64,000 nt of DNA from Haemophilus influenzae (GTDB lineage: Bacteria; Pseudomonadota; Gammaproteobacteria; Enterobacterales; Pasteurellaceae): the NCBI RefSeq assembly GCF_001457655.1, contig NZ_LN831035.1, positions 1,426,001-1,490,000 of the forward strand. Reading direction: 5' to 3'. The notes under the pieces were generated by a model. The model saw nothing but the letters and a program-made list of their open reading frames with translations. It was not told where the DNA came from and did no database searches. Of the stretch, positions 31,132-40,130 are shown one piece after another; the stretch's first letter is position 1, and the number at the start of each line of letters is the position of its first letter. Position numbers and translations under genes: made by a program.

Positions 31132-32150
31132 TATTTAATATTTTTTACTAATTCTTTTACTAATTTTGGACCGTGATAAATCAATCCTGAATAAACTTGC
31201 AACAACTCGGCGCCAGCCTCAATTTTCTCTTGCGCATTTTGCAAACCATCAATGCCACCGCTACCAATAATGGGAATCTGACCTTTCAGTTCTTGATGTA
31301 ATCGCTTAATAATCTCTGTGCTTTTATGCTGCAACGGCTTTCCACTTAATCCGCCTTGCTGTTCGGCATTTTTCATCCCCATCACAGTATCACGAGAAAT
31401 TGTAGTATTCGTTGCAATAACGCCATCCATTTTATGACGAACCAACGTATCCGCAATTTGCACTAATTCACTTTCCGTTAAATCTGGTGCAATTTTTACC
31501 GCAATCGGCACATATTTATTGTATTGGTTTGCCAAAATAGTCTGACGATCCTTGATGCTTCGCAATAAATCATCGAAATAATCACCATATTGTAATTGAC
31601 GCAAATCTGGTGTATTGGGAGATGAAATATTCACCGTAATATAACCTGCGTAGTTATAGGCTTTGTTCAAACAGAAAATATAATCATCTTTGCCTTGTTC
31701 CAAAGGTGTGAATTTATTCTTACCAATATTGATGCCTATCACACCTTTATAACGGGCGTTTTTCACATTTTCTATAAGATAGTCAATACCATTATTATTA
31801 AAACCATTACGGTTAATAATGCCTTCAGCTTCAATCAAGCGAAACTGACGTGGCTTTGCATTCCCATCTTGTGCAACGGGCGTGACAGTTCCCAGTTCTA
31901 AAAAACCAAAACCCAATGCACCAAAGCCCTCAATCGCATCGCCATTTTTATCTGCCCCTGCCGCCAATCCAATGGGATTAGGGAAATTCACACCCATTAC
32001 CGTTTTCGGAAAGCCTTTTGGAGCATGAATAAGAGATTTTAAGATCGGTTGAAATAAAGGATTACCTGCTAATTTCAAGCATTGAATCGTGAAATCATGA
32101 GCCTTTTCAGCATCCATTTGGAAAATGCCGTGACGGAATAATTGATACAT
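31131..32150 (-). CDS. pyrD: Dihydroorotate dehydrogenase (quinone), class 2
   Basis: Membrane-associated flavoenzyme of pyrimidine synthesis. 339 residues with [31 protein letters not shown] with catalytic Ser, KIAPDLT, ATNTT and GSGGIDG flavin-phosphate loop. N-terminal amphipathic helices mark class 2. Downstream gene yciV overlaps by one base. An uptake-signal hairpin lies upstream. Confidence 0.96.
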   Translation of the reverse strand: MYQLFRHGIFQMDAEKAHDFTIQCLKLAGNPLFQPILKSLIHAPKGFPKTVMGVNFPNPIGLAAGADKNGDAIEGFGALGFGFLELGTVTPVAQDGNAKPRQFRLIEAEGIINRNGFNNNGIDYLIENVKNARYKGVIGINIGKNKFTPLEQGKDDYIFCLNKAYNYAGYITVNISSPNTPDLRQLQYGDYFDDLLRSIKDRQTILANQYNKYVPIAVKIAPDLTESELVQIADTLVRHKMDGVIATNTTISRDTVMGMKNAEQQGGLSGKPLQHKSTEIIKRLHQELKGQIPIIGSGGIDGLQNAQEKIEAGAELLQVYSGLIYHGPKLVKELVKNIK

Positions 32151-32184
32151 ACTCGTTTATCTCTCAGGATAGTTTACTGTAAGA

Positions 32185-32212
32185 AAAGTGCGGTCAATTT
32201 TCACCGCACTTT
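32185..32212. terminator. Inverted uptake-signal hairpin between pyrD and prophage
   Basis: AAAGTGCGGT / ACCGCACTTT, 10-bp stem; marks the chromosome side of the left prophage boundary. Confidence 0.6.
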
Positions 32213-32313
32213 AAAGGTAAGGTTGCTCGTATTCTACGAGGAACAAAAATGATGTGCAAATAATAAAGAAATAATTAATGGAAAATATTGTAAAATTAAG
32301 CTCTACACGAGCA

Positions 32314-32490
32314 TTACAACGATTTCTCTGTGCGAGCGACCTTTTTAATGCCGTCTTCTTTTAAGCCTAGTTCTGTAGCAAGGTAATCAAATACCCCAAC
32401 TTTAGAAATGGTTGCGGGCACAACTAAAAAACCATCTTTAGTGATGGTTCTTTGTGTAGCTGCTTGAGTGGTTTTGTCTGTAAATTTCAT
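32314..32490 (-). pseudogene. N-terminal fragment of a DUF2213 phage head gene
   Basis: 58 codons, MKFTDK..., with ITKDGFLVVPATISKVGVFDYLATELGL, the typical N-terminus of DUF2213 prohead/decoration-region proteins that follow MuF in phage head clusters. It stops at 32314 where pyrD-side DNA begins. The rest of the head and tail operon is deleted beyond this point. Confidence 0.7.
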
Positions 32491-32504
32491 TTATTTACCC
32501 CAAT

Positions 32505-32532
32505 AAAAAACTCGGCAATTTCAGGCCGAGTT
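32505..32532 (-). terminator. Terminator downstream of the MuF gene
   Basis: On the minus strand AACTCGGC / GCCGAGTT with an 8-base loop is followed by TTTTTTA. It would stop head-operon transcription before the DUF2213 fragment. Confidence 0.75.
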
Positions 32533-32630
32533 GAATTTAGTATCTTAAGAGTGATAAAATAAGCCAAGCCACAGGCAATAGGGCATAGCACGTTTCGGAC
32601 GTTAAGCAGACGCCATTTGTGAGTCAAGCA

Positions 32631-33869
32631 CTATGCGGAGCTTGTGGCTTTCTTTTTCCTTTTAATCCACATTGTTTTAACTGCAATCTTCTTGTGTCTC
32701 TTCCTAACTTCCTGCACGCTGAATATTTCGTCATCAATCTCTTTTTTAATCAAAAACGTTTCATTCCCTGAATCGCTTGTCCCAGTGTACTCAATGCTAT
32801 CAAATGCGGAGACAACCAAAGGCAATAATAAAATGTCTTTTTTTGTAACGGCTCTTTGCCCTCGTTTATTTTCCGCTTTTTCGTTTCCATGTTGTTTCAA
32901 TATGTGTCGGATGCTTGATTCATCAATACTGTGTTGCCAATCTGTAATATCCAAACCAATACTCTCTTTCGCTAACGTAATTAATTCAGAATTAACCCCA
33001 CCAAAGTTAGAAAATGACTTATTACCACCTCCACCGATAGAGCTTTCAAATAACTCATCGAGATCCATTTTCCCTGTCTTATTAGGTTCTGCGGCCTGGT
33101 AGCTTAATTCGGTTTCTTCTGATTTTAAGTTAACTACATCATCAAGCACTGGAATCTGAACGCATCGACAATTAACATCATGACCAGGGTGACCAGTATC
33201 GGCAGGCGGATTGGCATATTCGAATATCTGCCCATCTTTTTCCGCATGGCTTTCTCGCACACGCTCATCACCCGATGTTGACCACATGTATTTTTTTATA
33301 CCAACCTCTTCATGTCTCGCTTGCGTTAAGGCGGCATTTAATTTTGAGGACTGGTCTCGAGCAATAAACATCGCTCGTTTTTCGGTTGTTTTACCTAAGT
33401 CTTTTACTTGTGCTGCAAGGTCTTTATTTAAAGAACCCCGAACCATTGCTTGCATGACGGTATTTTGCACTTTATCAAGATATTGCGAGCGAATAGACTT
33501 GATTAACTGGATATTACCAGCGGTCAATGCATTCACTCTTTCAGCAATATTTGGACTATTGCGTAAATAAGCGGATAAATCGATGCCAGTTTGGTTTTTC
33601 AAATTGGTTGATACTTCAGCATGGTTTTGTGCATCACCACGACCAACGAAGCCATTGGCGATATTTTCAGCTTGAGAAGTGCGGTCAGATTTTTCGTACT
33701 TTTCTAATACTTTCATCAGCGCTTTCGCACTAATCGCCTGGAACCCTTTCGCATCATCCATAAAAAAAGAGCCTTGCGGTTGTTGCATAGCTCTTTCTAC
33801 ATCATCGGTCATCGTTTTGACGAACTGTTTAAGCTGTTGTCTATACCAAAGCTCCGTTCTCTTGCTCAT
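32631..33869 (-). CDS. Phage MuF-like head morphogenesis protein with C-terminal nuclease-like toxin domain
   Basis: 412 residues from MSKRTELW; a longer frame to 33941 overlaps the portal gene by 101 bases and is less likely. The central part (about residues 150-255) is the SPP1 gp7/MuF domain ending GHPGHDVNCRCVQIP. After a linker with GGGG, the last about 110 residues (DESSIRHILKQHG, RAVTKKDILLLP, then a basic RKRHKK and KRKKK end) resemble the BECR-fold nuclease domains (PBECR group) that cap MuF proteins in polyvalent phage proteins. Such tails are thought to be injected with DNA. No immunity gene is evident nearby. Nuclease assignment is by pattern. Confidence 0.72.
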   Translation of the reverse strand: MSKRTELWYRQQLKQFVKTMTDDVERAMQQPQGSFFMDDAKGFQAISAKALMKVLEKYEKSDRTSQAENIANGFVGRGDAQNHAEVSTNLKNQTGIDLSAYLRNSPNIAERVNALTAGNIQLIKSIRSQYLDKVQNTVMQAMVRGSLNKDLAAQVKDLGKTTEKRAMFIARDQSSKLNAALTQARHEEVGIKKYMWSTSGDERVRESHAEKDGQIFEYANPPADTGHPGHDVNCRCVQIPVLDDVVNLKSEETELSYQAAEPNKTGKMDLDELFESSIGGGGNKSFSNFGGVNSELITLAKESIGLDITDWQHSIDESSIRHILKQHGNEKAENKRGQRAVTKKDILLLPLVVSAFDSIEYTGTSDSGNETFLIKKEIDDEIFSVQEVRKRHKKIAVKTMWIKRKKKATSSA

Positions 33870-35175
33870 CTTCACTGGCTTGAACTTGCGCATCTTCCGT
33901 GTTTTCTGGCTCTTCAAAATTTCCGGCAAATTCATTAACATTTTTCATTTCCTCAATGTCTTCAGCGGAGATATTGGCAAACAAGCCACTTTCGCGCAGT
34001 TCGTTTGCTACTTGATATTCATTTACTACGCCATTTTGAATTAACGTATTTGCCGCTGTAGCAAAGGTATTAAGCATATTGACTTGTTGTTCTTGTTTAA
34101 CCACCGTCAATGGTAAAAACTCAAACCACCAGTCATCAGGTTGCCCACCAAATAATTCATTGCATAGTAATGTATCAAGCACTTCAAGCACAGGACGCAA
34201 TCTTGTTTCTTGCAATCGATGAATGGATTCGTGGTAGTTTTGAATATCCTCATCTCCACTTGCCAATCCCGAAACAGATTGCCCAAACAAAATGGTGACT
34301 GGCATATCTGCCGCACCTGCCACCGCATTGCGAAACTCTGTCAATAAATCTTTTAACCCACCAAAAGATAATTCTTTTCGGTCGTACTCATTTTCCGCAT
34401 CAAGCAACAGACTATTGGTTGCTGATTTAATCGACTGCACCGCTGAAATAACGTGAGCCACATCATTTTCTAACCCAGCTGAAATCTTGTCAGATAACCC
34501 TGCAATTTTGAAAATATCGATTTTACTTTCAAAAATAAGGTCGCCGACATTCGCTGAGGCACTATCAAAGCGTTTAAGTACATCAATAATCTTTTCAAAG
34601 TCTGACACACCCCAAACATCATTATCAGATAAAGGTGCATCATTGGCATTGATAATTAATAAACGTGAATGATGCACTAAAACAGATTGTGTGCCGCCAA
34701 TAATGGTATATTCACTATATCGACCAAAGTTTGGCGAAAACACATCATCATCTCGTTGTCCTGTAGGTGAAATTTTCCATTTAGGTAAGATAATCAACCG
34801 CTTTAATCGTTCTGTAGGCTGCAATGGCGAAGTGATGTTAATTGTGTCAGTGACAAGTAATAAACCCACTGCCCCATACAAACTAGACCATTGCAACGCT
34901 TTAGTTAATGTCTCACGCAGTTTTAATCTGCGCTCGAGCTTAGTGAACTCGTCTAGCTGTTCAGATTTCAAGTCATTCGAGAAAATATCGCGCCAATTAC
35001 GCACCATATCTTCCGAACGTTTAATACAAACCTTATTTGCAATCCAGTTATCACGCCATAATGCTTCGATTTGCATTAAGTCATCGGTTAAGCTAAGCCC
35101 ACGAGCATAATATGTCTGGTCTTGTTTGCTGCCTAACTTTAACGCAAGTGATTTGATGCCATCTAAAATATTCAT
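33841..35175 (-). CDS. Phage portal protein, DUF1073 family
   Basis: 444 residues. ALQWSSLYGAVGLLLV, VHHSRLLII, AVAGAADMPVTILFGQSVSGLASGDED and a C-terminal acidic tail are typical of the DUF1073 portal family, the dodecameric DNA channel of the head. It lies one base after the terminase large-subunit stop. With capsid genes gone it is probably not used. Confidence 0.85.
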   Translation of the reverse strand: MNILDGIKSLALKLGSKQDQTYYARGLSLTDDLMQIEALWRDNWIANKVCIKRSEDMVRNWRDIFSNDLKSEQLDEFTKLERRLKLRETLTKALQWSSLYGAVGLLLVTDTINITSPLQPTERLKRLIILPKWKISPTGQRDDDVFSPNFGRYSEYTIIGGTQSVLVHHSRLLIINANDAPLSDNDVWGVSDFEKIIDVLKRFDSASANVGDLIFESKIDIFKIAGLSDKISAGLENDVAHVISAVQSIKSATNSLLLDAENEYDRKELSFGGLKDLLTEFRNAVAGAADMPVTILFGQSVSGLASGDEDIQNYHESIHRLQETRLRPVLEVLDTLLCNELFGGQPDDWWFEFLPLTVVKQEQQVNMLNTFATAANTLIQNGVVNEYQVANELRESGLFANISAEDIEEMKNVNEFAGNFEEPENTEDAQVQASEDEQENGALV

Positions 35176-35176
35176 C

Positions 35177-36520
35177 TTATAAATCCAGTAGTGATTTAGG
35201 TTTTGTCGTGGCGTAGCACATGACTAAAGCATCCGCCATATTTGGAGAAGGTATGCCACGTTTTTTCATATCCTTTTTGCTTTCAACCTTTACCCGCCCG
35301 TTATTGTCATAATCAACACGAGGACGTGATAATTCTGCTTTCAAATACTCAAGCTCTTTGATATTGCTCGATAGGCTTATCAGTTCATCGTCAGGGTAAA
35401 CATCCCCATGCTTTACTGCTCGATAGGTTTTATAGAATCTATCTCGCAACGCCCACCAAGATTGGGCTTTAATGTTCGAAAACATATCTTGATTCTTTTT
35501 TCCTTTGATATATTCACGCTCGGGATAAGCAACTGCACCACCAGCATTAAATCCTTCCACTTGTAAAGATTTTGGCAAGCGTTTAAAGTGAGCTTTTACT
35601 CCCGCCCCCACGCCAATACTATCGAATATAATCAAATCAGCTTTAAATTTGACCGCACTTTGATTTGTTCGGTTGGCGGAATCAATCACATCGCCATTCT
35701 TCCAAACTTCAATGTCAAGCACCACAGAACCGTGAACAAATGCATTATCGTTACTATCCGCACCCTCATCAGCCACATCAAAGCCAACTTTCTTCATTCC
35801 TTTAGCGGTAAAACCGAGCTTGAGATGCGCATCCACCGCACATTCAATCCATACAGGCTTAATAATGGCTAAATCGGAATCAGCCACAGGCTCGCCCTCA
35901 TAAACGTGACGATAAAGTTCATAATCACGCTCACGCATCTGCTCCATATCTTCCATTAATTCTTTCGGAAAATATGGGTTGTCTTGCCAATTCACTAAGA
36001 CCGATTTACACCGCTCAGGCGGATGAATCACAAAACGCTGATAGGTATCATCAAGAATATTCTTCGGGTTAAAGCTCACAATAATCTGCGAACCGTCTTC
36101 ACGAATGGTTGGAATCAATATATCCCAACTTTCTTTTGAAACATTCTCGCCTTCTTCTACCCAAACTACATCAATGCCCGTCATTGACTTGATTGATGTG
36201 ATGTTGGTTTTCAGCCCAGCAAACGTGAAGCGTGAACCGTTTTGCCCGATAATTTGCGTTTTCTGAACATCGAAGAAATTTTGTAGACCTAACATTTCAA
36301 TCTGATCTGCCAACATCTGAATAACCGAATCAGAAATGGATTTTTGGATCTCACGGCAACACAAAACTCGAACAGGCGATTGATAGGCTCGCAATACTAA
36401 TGCTCTAGCGATACTAAAACTTTTACCTGAACCTCGCCCACCGTAGAAAATAATAAACGGCCAAATAGATTCAAAGAGCGGTCGGAATTTCGTAGGAAAT
36501 TGAATATTAAGCTGGCTCAT
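35177..36520 (-). CDS. Phage terminase large subunit (PBSX type)
   Basis: DNA-packaging ATPase/nuclease. 447 residues: Walker A GGRGSGKS, Walker B VVWVEEGE, motif III VSFNP; the C-terminal nuclease has [10 protein letters not shown] and later acidic residues. The ATG overlaps the small-subunit stop by 14 bases. Confidence 0.92.
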   Translation of the reverse strand: MSQLNIQFPTKFRPLFESIWPFIIFYGGRGSGKSFSIARALVLRAYQSPVRVLCCREIQKSISDSVIQMLADQIEMLGLQNFFDVQKTQIIGQNGSRFTFAGLKTNITSIKSMTGIDVVWVEEGENVSKESWDILIPTIREDGSQIIVSFNPKNILDDTYQRFVIHPPERCKSVLVNWQDNPYFPKELMEDMEQMRERDYELYRHVYEGEPVADSDLAIIKPVWIECAVDAHLKLGFTAKGMKKVGFDVADEGADSNDNAFVHGSVVLDIEVWKNGDVIDSANRTNQSAVKFKADLIIFDSIGVGAGVKAHFKRLPKSLQVEGFNAGGAVAYPEREYIKGKKNQDMFSNIKAQSWWALRDRFYKTYRAVKHGDVYPDDELISLSSNIKELEYLKAELSRPRVDYDNNGRVKVESKKDMKKRGIPSPNMADALVMCYATTKPKSLLDL

Positions 36521-37019
36521 CGCTAAATGTCACATTAATCACAGTAGGTAAGGGCTTGCCATCAGTTGTTACATCAACTTTATTGGTAAACATCCCTAAA
36601 TGCTTCCCAAGCAATTCAAGGGCTTTATTTGCACCTGTCGGTTCAAAAACGAAACATTCGGTATTAACGCTTTGTGCCGTTCCTTCTTGAGCATTTTTTA
36701 CCACAGTGGTAATAGTAAGTGGCTTTCTTCCCATACAAATATCACGATACTCTTGCAAGTCCGCAATGATATTATCTAGGGTAAGATTATGGCGTTGTCG
36801 GTGCTCTTGTTGAAGCACATCAACCCTTGATCTAATCTTGATCTTATCTAATTCTTTTTTAGCCAATCGGTTTATACTTTCGGACTTCATATCTTGGCAA
36901 TCATAACTCTGCCGATATGCTTCACTGGCATTCCCCAGCTCAATATAAAGCTGGCAAAATTTTTCTTGTTTAGGTGTTAATCCACGACCAGACGTAGATT
37001 TTCCTTTCACGTCTGACAT
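36507..37019 (-). CDS. Phage terminase small subunit
   Basis: 170 residues; [26 protein letters not shown] is the N-terminal DNA-binding helix set of PBSX-type small terminases. It is translationally coupled to the large subunit. GGATTTCC-type weak ribosome site. Confidence 0.88.
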   Translation of the reverse strand: MSDVKGKSTSGRGLTPKQEKFCQLYIELGNASEAYRQSYDCQDMKSESINRLAKKELDKIKIRSRVDVLQQEHRQRHNLTLDNIIADLQEYRDICMGRKPLTITTVVKNAQEGTAQSVNTECFVFEPTGANKALELLGKHLGMFTNKVDVTTDGKPLPTVINVTFSDEPA

Positions 37020-37063
37020 AGGAAATCCTTAAAATACTTGAATAAAACTTATAAAATAGAAAG

Positions 37064-37342
37064 ATGAACCATTTATTAACATTTTATGAAAAAATCATCT
37101 TTACCAATCCACTTGAGACAGGTATTCCAGAAGCGGTTGCCAAATTAGCTTTATTGAACGATTATTCTGCATTGCGTGCTTGGCGTGAACACTTAGGTTT
37201 AACACAAGCGGAAGTGGCAAGCCGTTTAGGCATTTCTCAAGCTGCTTATTCACAACACGAAAATTCACAGACCTTGCGTAAAAGCACTCGCATTAAAATA
37301 GCGACAGCACTTGGCATTAATTCCGCTCAATTAGATTTTTAA
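37064..37342 (+). CDS. XRE-family helix-turn-helix protein (orphan antitoxin-like)
   Basis: 92 residues. Residues 38-92 form an XRE helix-turn-helix (LGLTQAEVASRLGISQAAYSQHE). The N-terminal PLETGIPEAVAKLALLND region is typical of HigA-type antitoxins. It is transcribed opposite to the packaging and lysis genes flanking it, like an independently expressed moron. No toxin gene adjoins it; 37020-37063 is too short. Function as antitoxin is inference. Confidence 0.7.
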   Translation: MNHLLTFYEKIIFTNPLETGIPEAVAKLALLNDYSALRAWREHLGLTQAEVASRLGISQAAYSQHENSQTLRKSTRIKIATALGINSAQLDF

Positions 37343-37343
37343 T

Positions 37344-37625
37344 CTATTTACCGCCTTTTGCTTGATTAATCCACTTATTAAGATGATCTACTTGGCTTGC
37401 GCACTTATCTCGCTCTGCGGTTACCTTAACTAACTGTATGACTACATCGCCGTATGTTTCCCCAGTAAATGCTGTTTTGACACAAGGTGCAGTATAGGCT
37501 TGAGGCGGATAAATATATTCTGGTTTAGTCGTGATTTTATTCGTGCAAGCGGTCAAGAACAGACTGAGGCAAACGAGTGTGAGCACAAGGTTGAGTCTTA
37601 ATGATTGTTTTAACTGATTCAGCAT
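37344..37625 (-). CDS. Rz1-like outer-membrane spanin lipoprotein
   Basis: 93 residues with a lipobox LFLTAC (Cys27) after a hydrophobic signal. Its start lies inside the upstream i-spanin gene in another frame (89-base overlap), the arrangement known for Rz/Rz1. It would fuse inner and outer membranes at lysis. Confidence 0.8.
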
Positions 37626-37860
37626 TTTCTGTTGCTATCCTTTCTATTTCATTATTACGCTCTTGTTGCTCAATAATGGCATAACGCTCTTGTTGTAACG
37701 CAAGACTTAATGATTTGTTAGCATCTTCTTGTTGCTGGATAGTATTTTCTTGTTGTTTTGTCGTTATTTCCAACTCATCTATAACGCTAGATTGGTAACG
37801 CAATGCACCAATCAAAACCACGACAACACCCGCTAACGCCATGTAAATGTACTTAGTCAT
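37537..37860 (-). CDS. Rz-like inner-membrane spanin (DUF2570)
   Basis: 107 residues: an N-terminal membrane anchor ([16 protein letters not shown]) and a Gln/Glu-rich coiled coil, typical of i-spanins. Overlaps the endolysin stop by 8 bases and holds the start of the Rz1-like gene. Confidence 0.82.
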
Positions 37861-38455
37861 TATCCGTTACCATTAATGCTCGATAGAGCTTGCAACGCTC
37901 ATCAATGCCATTTAGTCCACCATTAATTCTTCGCGTAACTTTTTCCACAGAATTAAGCTCAGCCAACTCATAGCATTTCCAATACCACACTGCAGTTTTA
38001 ACAGATAAATCTAAATTCCCTGCCACATCATCTGGCTCAATATCTCTACCTAACCATTTTCTAAACGCGGCATAATTATCCTTACCTGTGATCTGAATCA
38101 GTCCACGACCACGATACTTCCAACCATCTCCACTTTTCTCATCGCCATTACCTAGACGATTAGCATAAACACGATTGGCAATAAGTTCAGGTTTGCGCTC
38201 ATATTTCTTCGCTATAAGAGGGTCTGGGAAATATTTACGGAAAGTTTTAGAAAGCCCAAGCCAAGAATAATTTAAATTTTCTTTAAATCTTGTAAATCCG
38301 CCACTTTCATGTCCACATTGAGCCAAAAACATCGCTTGCTGCATCTTATTCACACAACCTGCTTTTTCTATCTGCGCCGAAATAGCTTGATAAACACCTT
38401 TAACTGCGTGTGGAAAAATTTTATTAAATGTCACTTCGGAAATCATCATTGTCAT
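37853..38455 (-). CDS. Phage endolysin, GH19 chitinase/lysozyme family
   Basis: Peptidoglycan hydrolase of the lysis cassette, 200 residues from MTMMISEV. CGHESGGF contains the catalytic Glu; YRGRGLIQITGKDNY is the family signature. A start at 38524 would overlap the holin much more; ATG 38455 has AAAAAG before it and lies inside the last codons of the holin. No signal peptide, so export depends on the holin. Confidence 0.88.
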   Translation of the reverse strand: MTMMISEVTFNKIFPHAVKGVYQAISAQIEKAGCVNKMQQAMFLAQCGHESGGFTRFKENLNYSWLGLSKTFRKYFPDPLIAKKYERKPELIANRVYANRLGNGDEKSGDGWKYRGRGLIQITGKDNYAAFRKWLGRDIEPDDVAGNLDLSVKTAVWYWKCYELAELNSVEKVTRRINGGLNGIDERCKLYRALMVTDND

Positions 38456-38780
38456 CTTTTTCAATTCTCCGATTAATGAATTTAAATAAAAACTCGCGAA
38501 TTTTTTCAGTACCAACAAAACCAATCATCGTGCCAAGAAATGAAGAATATTCTGTATGCCCAAATAAATGCGTACAAATTGGCACTGCAACACCCGCAAT
38601 GGATGCACACATAGCCGCATCAATTAAAACATAACGAATAGCTGGCTTTTTACGCATAAACCCAAATCTTAAAAGAGAAATAAATAACGCCCAAAAAGCA
38701 CTCTGTGCTGAGCTAGAACTAAGATTTGTTTGCAACCAAGACCATATTAACGCCCACACATCAGGCTCTTTAATTGGCAT
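38424..38780 (-). CDS. Phage holin, lambda-type family
   Basis: 118 residues with three hydrophobic segments (about 25-42, 50-72, 78-98) and a charged C-terminus KDDNDD, first gene of the holin-endolysin-Rz-Rz1 cassette. A terminator lies just upstream. Confidence 0.8.
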   Translation of the reverse strand: MPIKEPDVWALIWSWLQTNLSSSSAQSAFWALFISLLRFGFMRKKPAIRYVLIDAAMCASIAGVAVPICTHLFGHTEYSSFLGTMIGFVGTEKIREFLFKFINRRIEKDDNDDFRSDI

Positions 38781-38804
38781 ATATTTTCTCCCGCCTGTTC
38801 TTTA

Positions 38805-38833
38805 GGCAATAAAAAAGCCCCGACCGTTTCCGA
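38805..38833 (-). terminator. Terminator upstream of the lysis cassette
   Basis: Minus strand AGCCCTGATC / GGTCGGGGCT pairs along 10 bp (two G-T pairs), followed by TTTTTTATT. It ends transcription of the small peptide gene, unless Q-type antitermination overrides it. Confidence 0.8.
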
Positions 38834-38903
38834 TCAGGGCTGTAAAATTCTTTCTTGCGTTTGCTATGCACTAAAACCGCAATATAGTACATATGATACA
38901 CTT

Positions 38904-39041
38904 TTAGTGTGCACTGTCAAGCGGTTTATGAAGTGCGGTAATTAGTGATGACGTGTCGCAAATATACCCATCGCAATCTTGGTTTAAATTGAGTTCGTAT
39001 GCTGCCCATAACAACGCCACCGCAAAGAGAATTCTGAACAT
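38904..39041 (-). CDS. Small phage peptide with NLNQDCDG motif
   Basis: 45 residues, MFRILFAVALLWAAYELNLNQDCDGYICDTS...: an N-terminal membrane or signal segment followed by a two-cysteine motif. AAAGGA precedes ATG 39041. A second gene at 53.0 kb encodes the same NLNQDCDGxIC core with a different hydrophobic segment. Unknown function. Confidence 0.6.
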   Translation of the reverse strand: MFRILFAVALLWAAYELNLNQDCDGYICDTSSLITALHKPLDSAH

Positions 39042-39116
39042 AATGTATCCTTTTTCGTGAATTTGAGGTGTAAAAATCCGCCACACGGTAAAGTGCGGTC
39101 GGATTTTCCGTTGTTT

Positions 39117-39785
39117 TTAGAAGTCGATTTTGACTGCTTTTGGATTAAAGCCTCGCAAGTGTTTTAATACACGCCAGTTTGTCATTTGGTCGATGTCAAA
39201 ATCACTTGTGATGCGGTTTAAGATTTGATTGGTAGAGCGTAGCACGCTTAGATACTCGTAAGCCTGCCCGTAGATTTGTGAACTCATATTTGAGCCTAAA
39301 ACTCTAAAGGCTTTTTCGATATGTTGGAATGTGACGATGCCACGCATGAAAGCGAACCACAACCAAACAAGCTGTTGAAGTTCATACTCGGTAAATTCAA
39401 AACTGAATTTCTTTTCGGGTTCTGGCAAGGCGAGCTGTTGCGGTTGAAGTTGATATTTTCCTGTTTTACGAATTTGCGGAAGAACTTCTTCAAATACCCA
39501 CGCTTCAAATGGTTCAGCTTCTGGTTTACGAGATTTGATGATCAGACGGTAAAGATTTGGTTCATTGATAAAGATCGCTTCCTTTCTACCGCTTGGATAG
39601 CTGATATAGCGTTTTGCTATACCAGCTTCTTTACAATGTTTTTTCATTGCATCAGGCGCATTTACATAACCGAGAATATCGCACACATCTGTGCCACAGA
39701 ACCAAATTTCACTATTAGGATCGGTAATCGTGCGAACTGGGGAATTTTTGAAATTAAATATTGAGAATTGGATTTGAGTAGTCAT
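39117..39785 (-). CDS. Bro-N domain antirepressor-like protein
   Basis: 222 residues from ATG 39785, which has AAAGGAAATC upstream. The Bro-N domain fills the first half: IWFCGTDVCDILGY, DAMKKHCKEAG, FINEPNLYRLIIKSRKPEAEPFEAWVFEEVLPQIRKTG. The C-terminal half (FEFTEYELQQLVWLWF...) is a separate helical domain. Just upstream lies a short hairpin (39807-39824). A regulator of prophage induction is likely. Confidence 0.85.
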   Translation of the reverse strand: MTTQIQFSIFNFKNSPVRTITDPNSEIWFCGTDVCDILGYVNAPDAMKKHCKEAGIAKRYISYPSGRKEAIFINEPNLYRLIIKSRKPEAEPFEAWVFEEVLPQIRKTGKYQLQPQQLALPEPEKKFSFEFTEYELQQLVWLWFAFMRGIVTFQHIEKAFRVLGSNMSSQIYGQAYEYLSVLRSTNQILNRITSDFDIDQMTNWRVLKHLRGFNPKAVKIDF

Positions 39786-40061
39786 CTTGATTTCCTTTTG
39801 ATGGAAGCCCCCGATAAATCGGGCGTTCGACAGCTCAAAACTGGTCAAGAATCCAGCGGACTTATTCCCTTTCGGTATTGTATTAGTCGCACTGTCGAAC
39901 ATTGATTGATAATTTTCTTTTTATGCGTTGTAAGTCTTAATGGCAATAAAACAAACAAGGTAAATTTTACGCATAAAAAAATCACGCTGACGGGGTGAGT
40001 TACCGTTCTTGATAAGGCTTTTGAGACCTTGAATAAAATAGTAGAGGAAAATTTTGAGAAT

Positions 40062-40111
40062 GTAAAGCATAAAATAATGCTTTACTTAAATATAATTTAG
40101 CATTATGCTAA
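40062..40111 (+). promoter_or_regulatory. Two palindromes with shared half-sites before the P63C gene
   Basis: GTAAAGCAT-N6-ATGCTTTAC (40062-40085) and TTAGCAT-T-ATGCTAA (40097-40111) share the AGCAT/ATGCT half-site and lie 20-70 bases before the gene, so they are likely repressor operators. The upstream stretch 39903-40061 shows nothing else I recognise. Confidence 0.6.
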
Positions 40112-40130
40112 TAAAAGTTATAAATAAGCA

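Noticed and set aside
32220..32640. Left attachment-site repeat of the tRNA-Leu 3' end
   Set aside because: Looked for the GGTGCCTAGGGTCGGA segment here and did not find it.
33870..33941. Longer MuF start at 33941
   Set aside because: Would overlap the portal gene by 101 bases; the MSKRTELW start gives a short, usual overlap.
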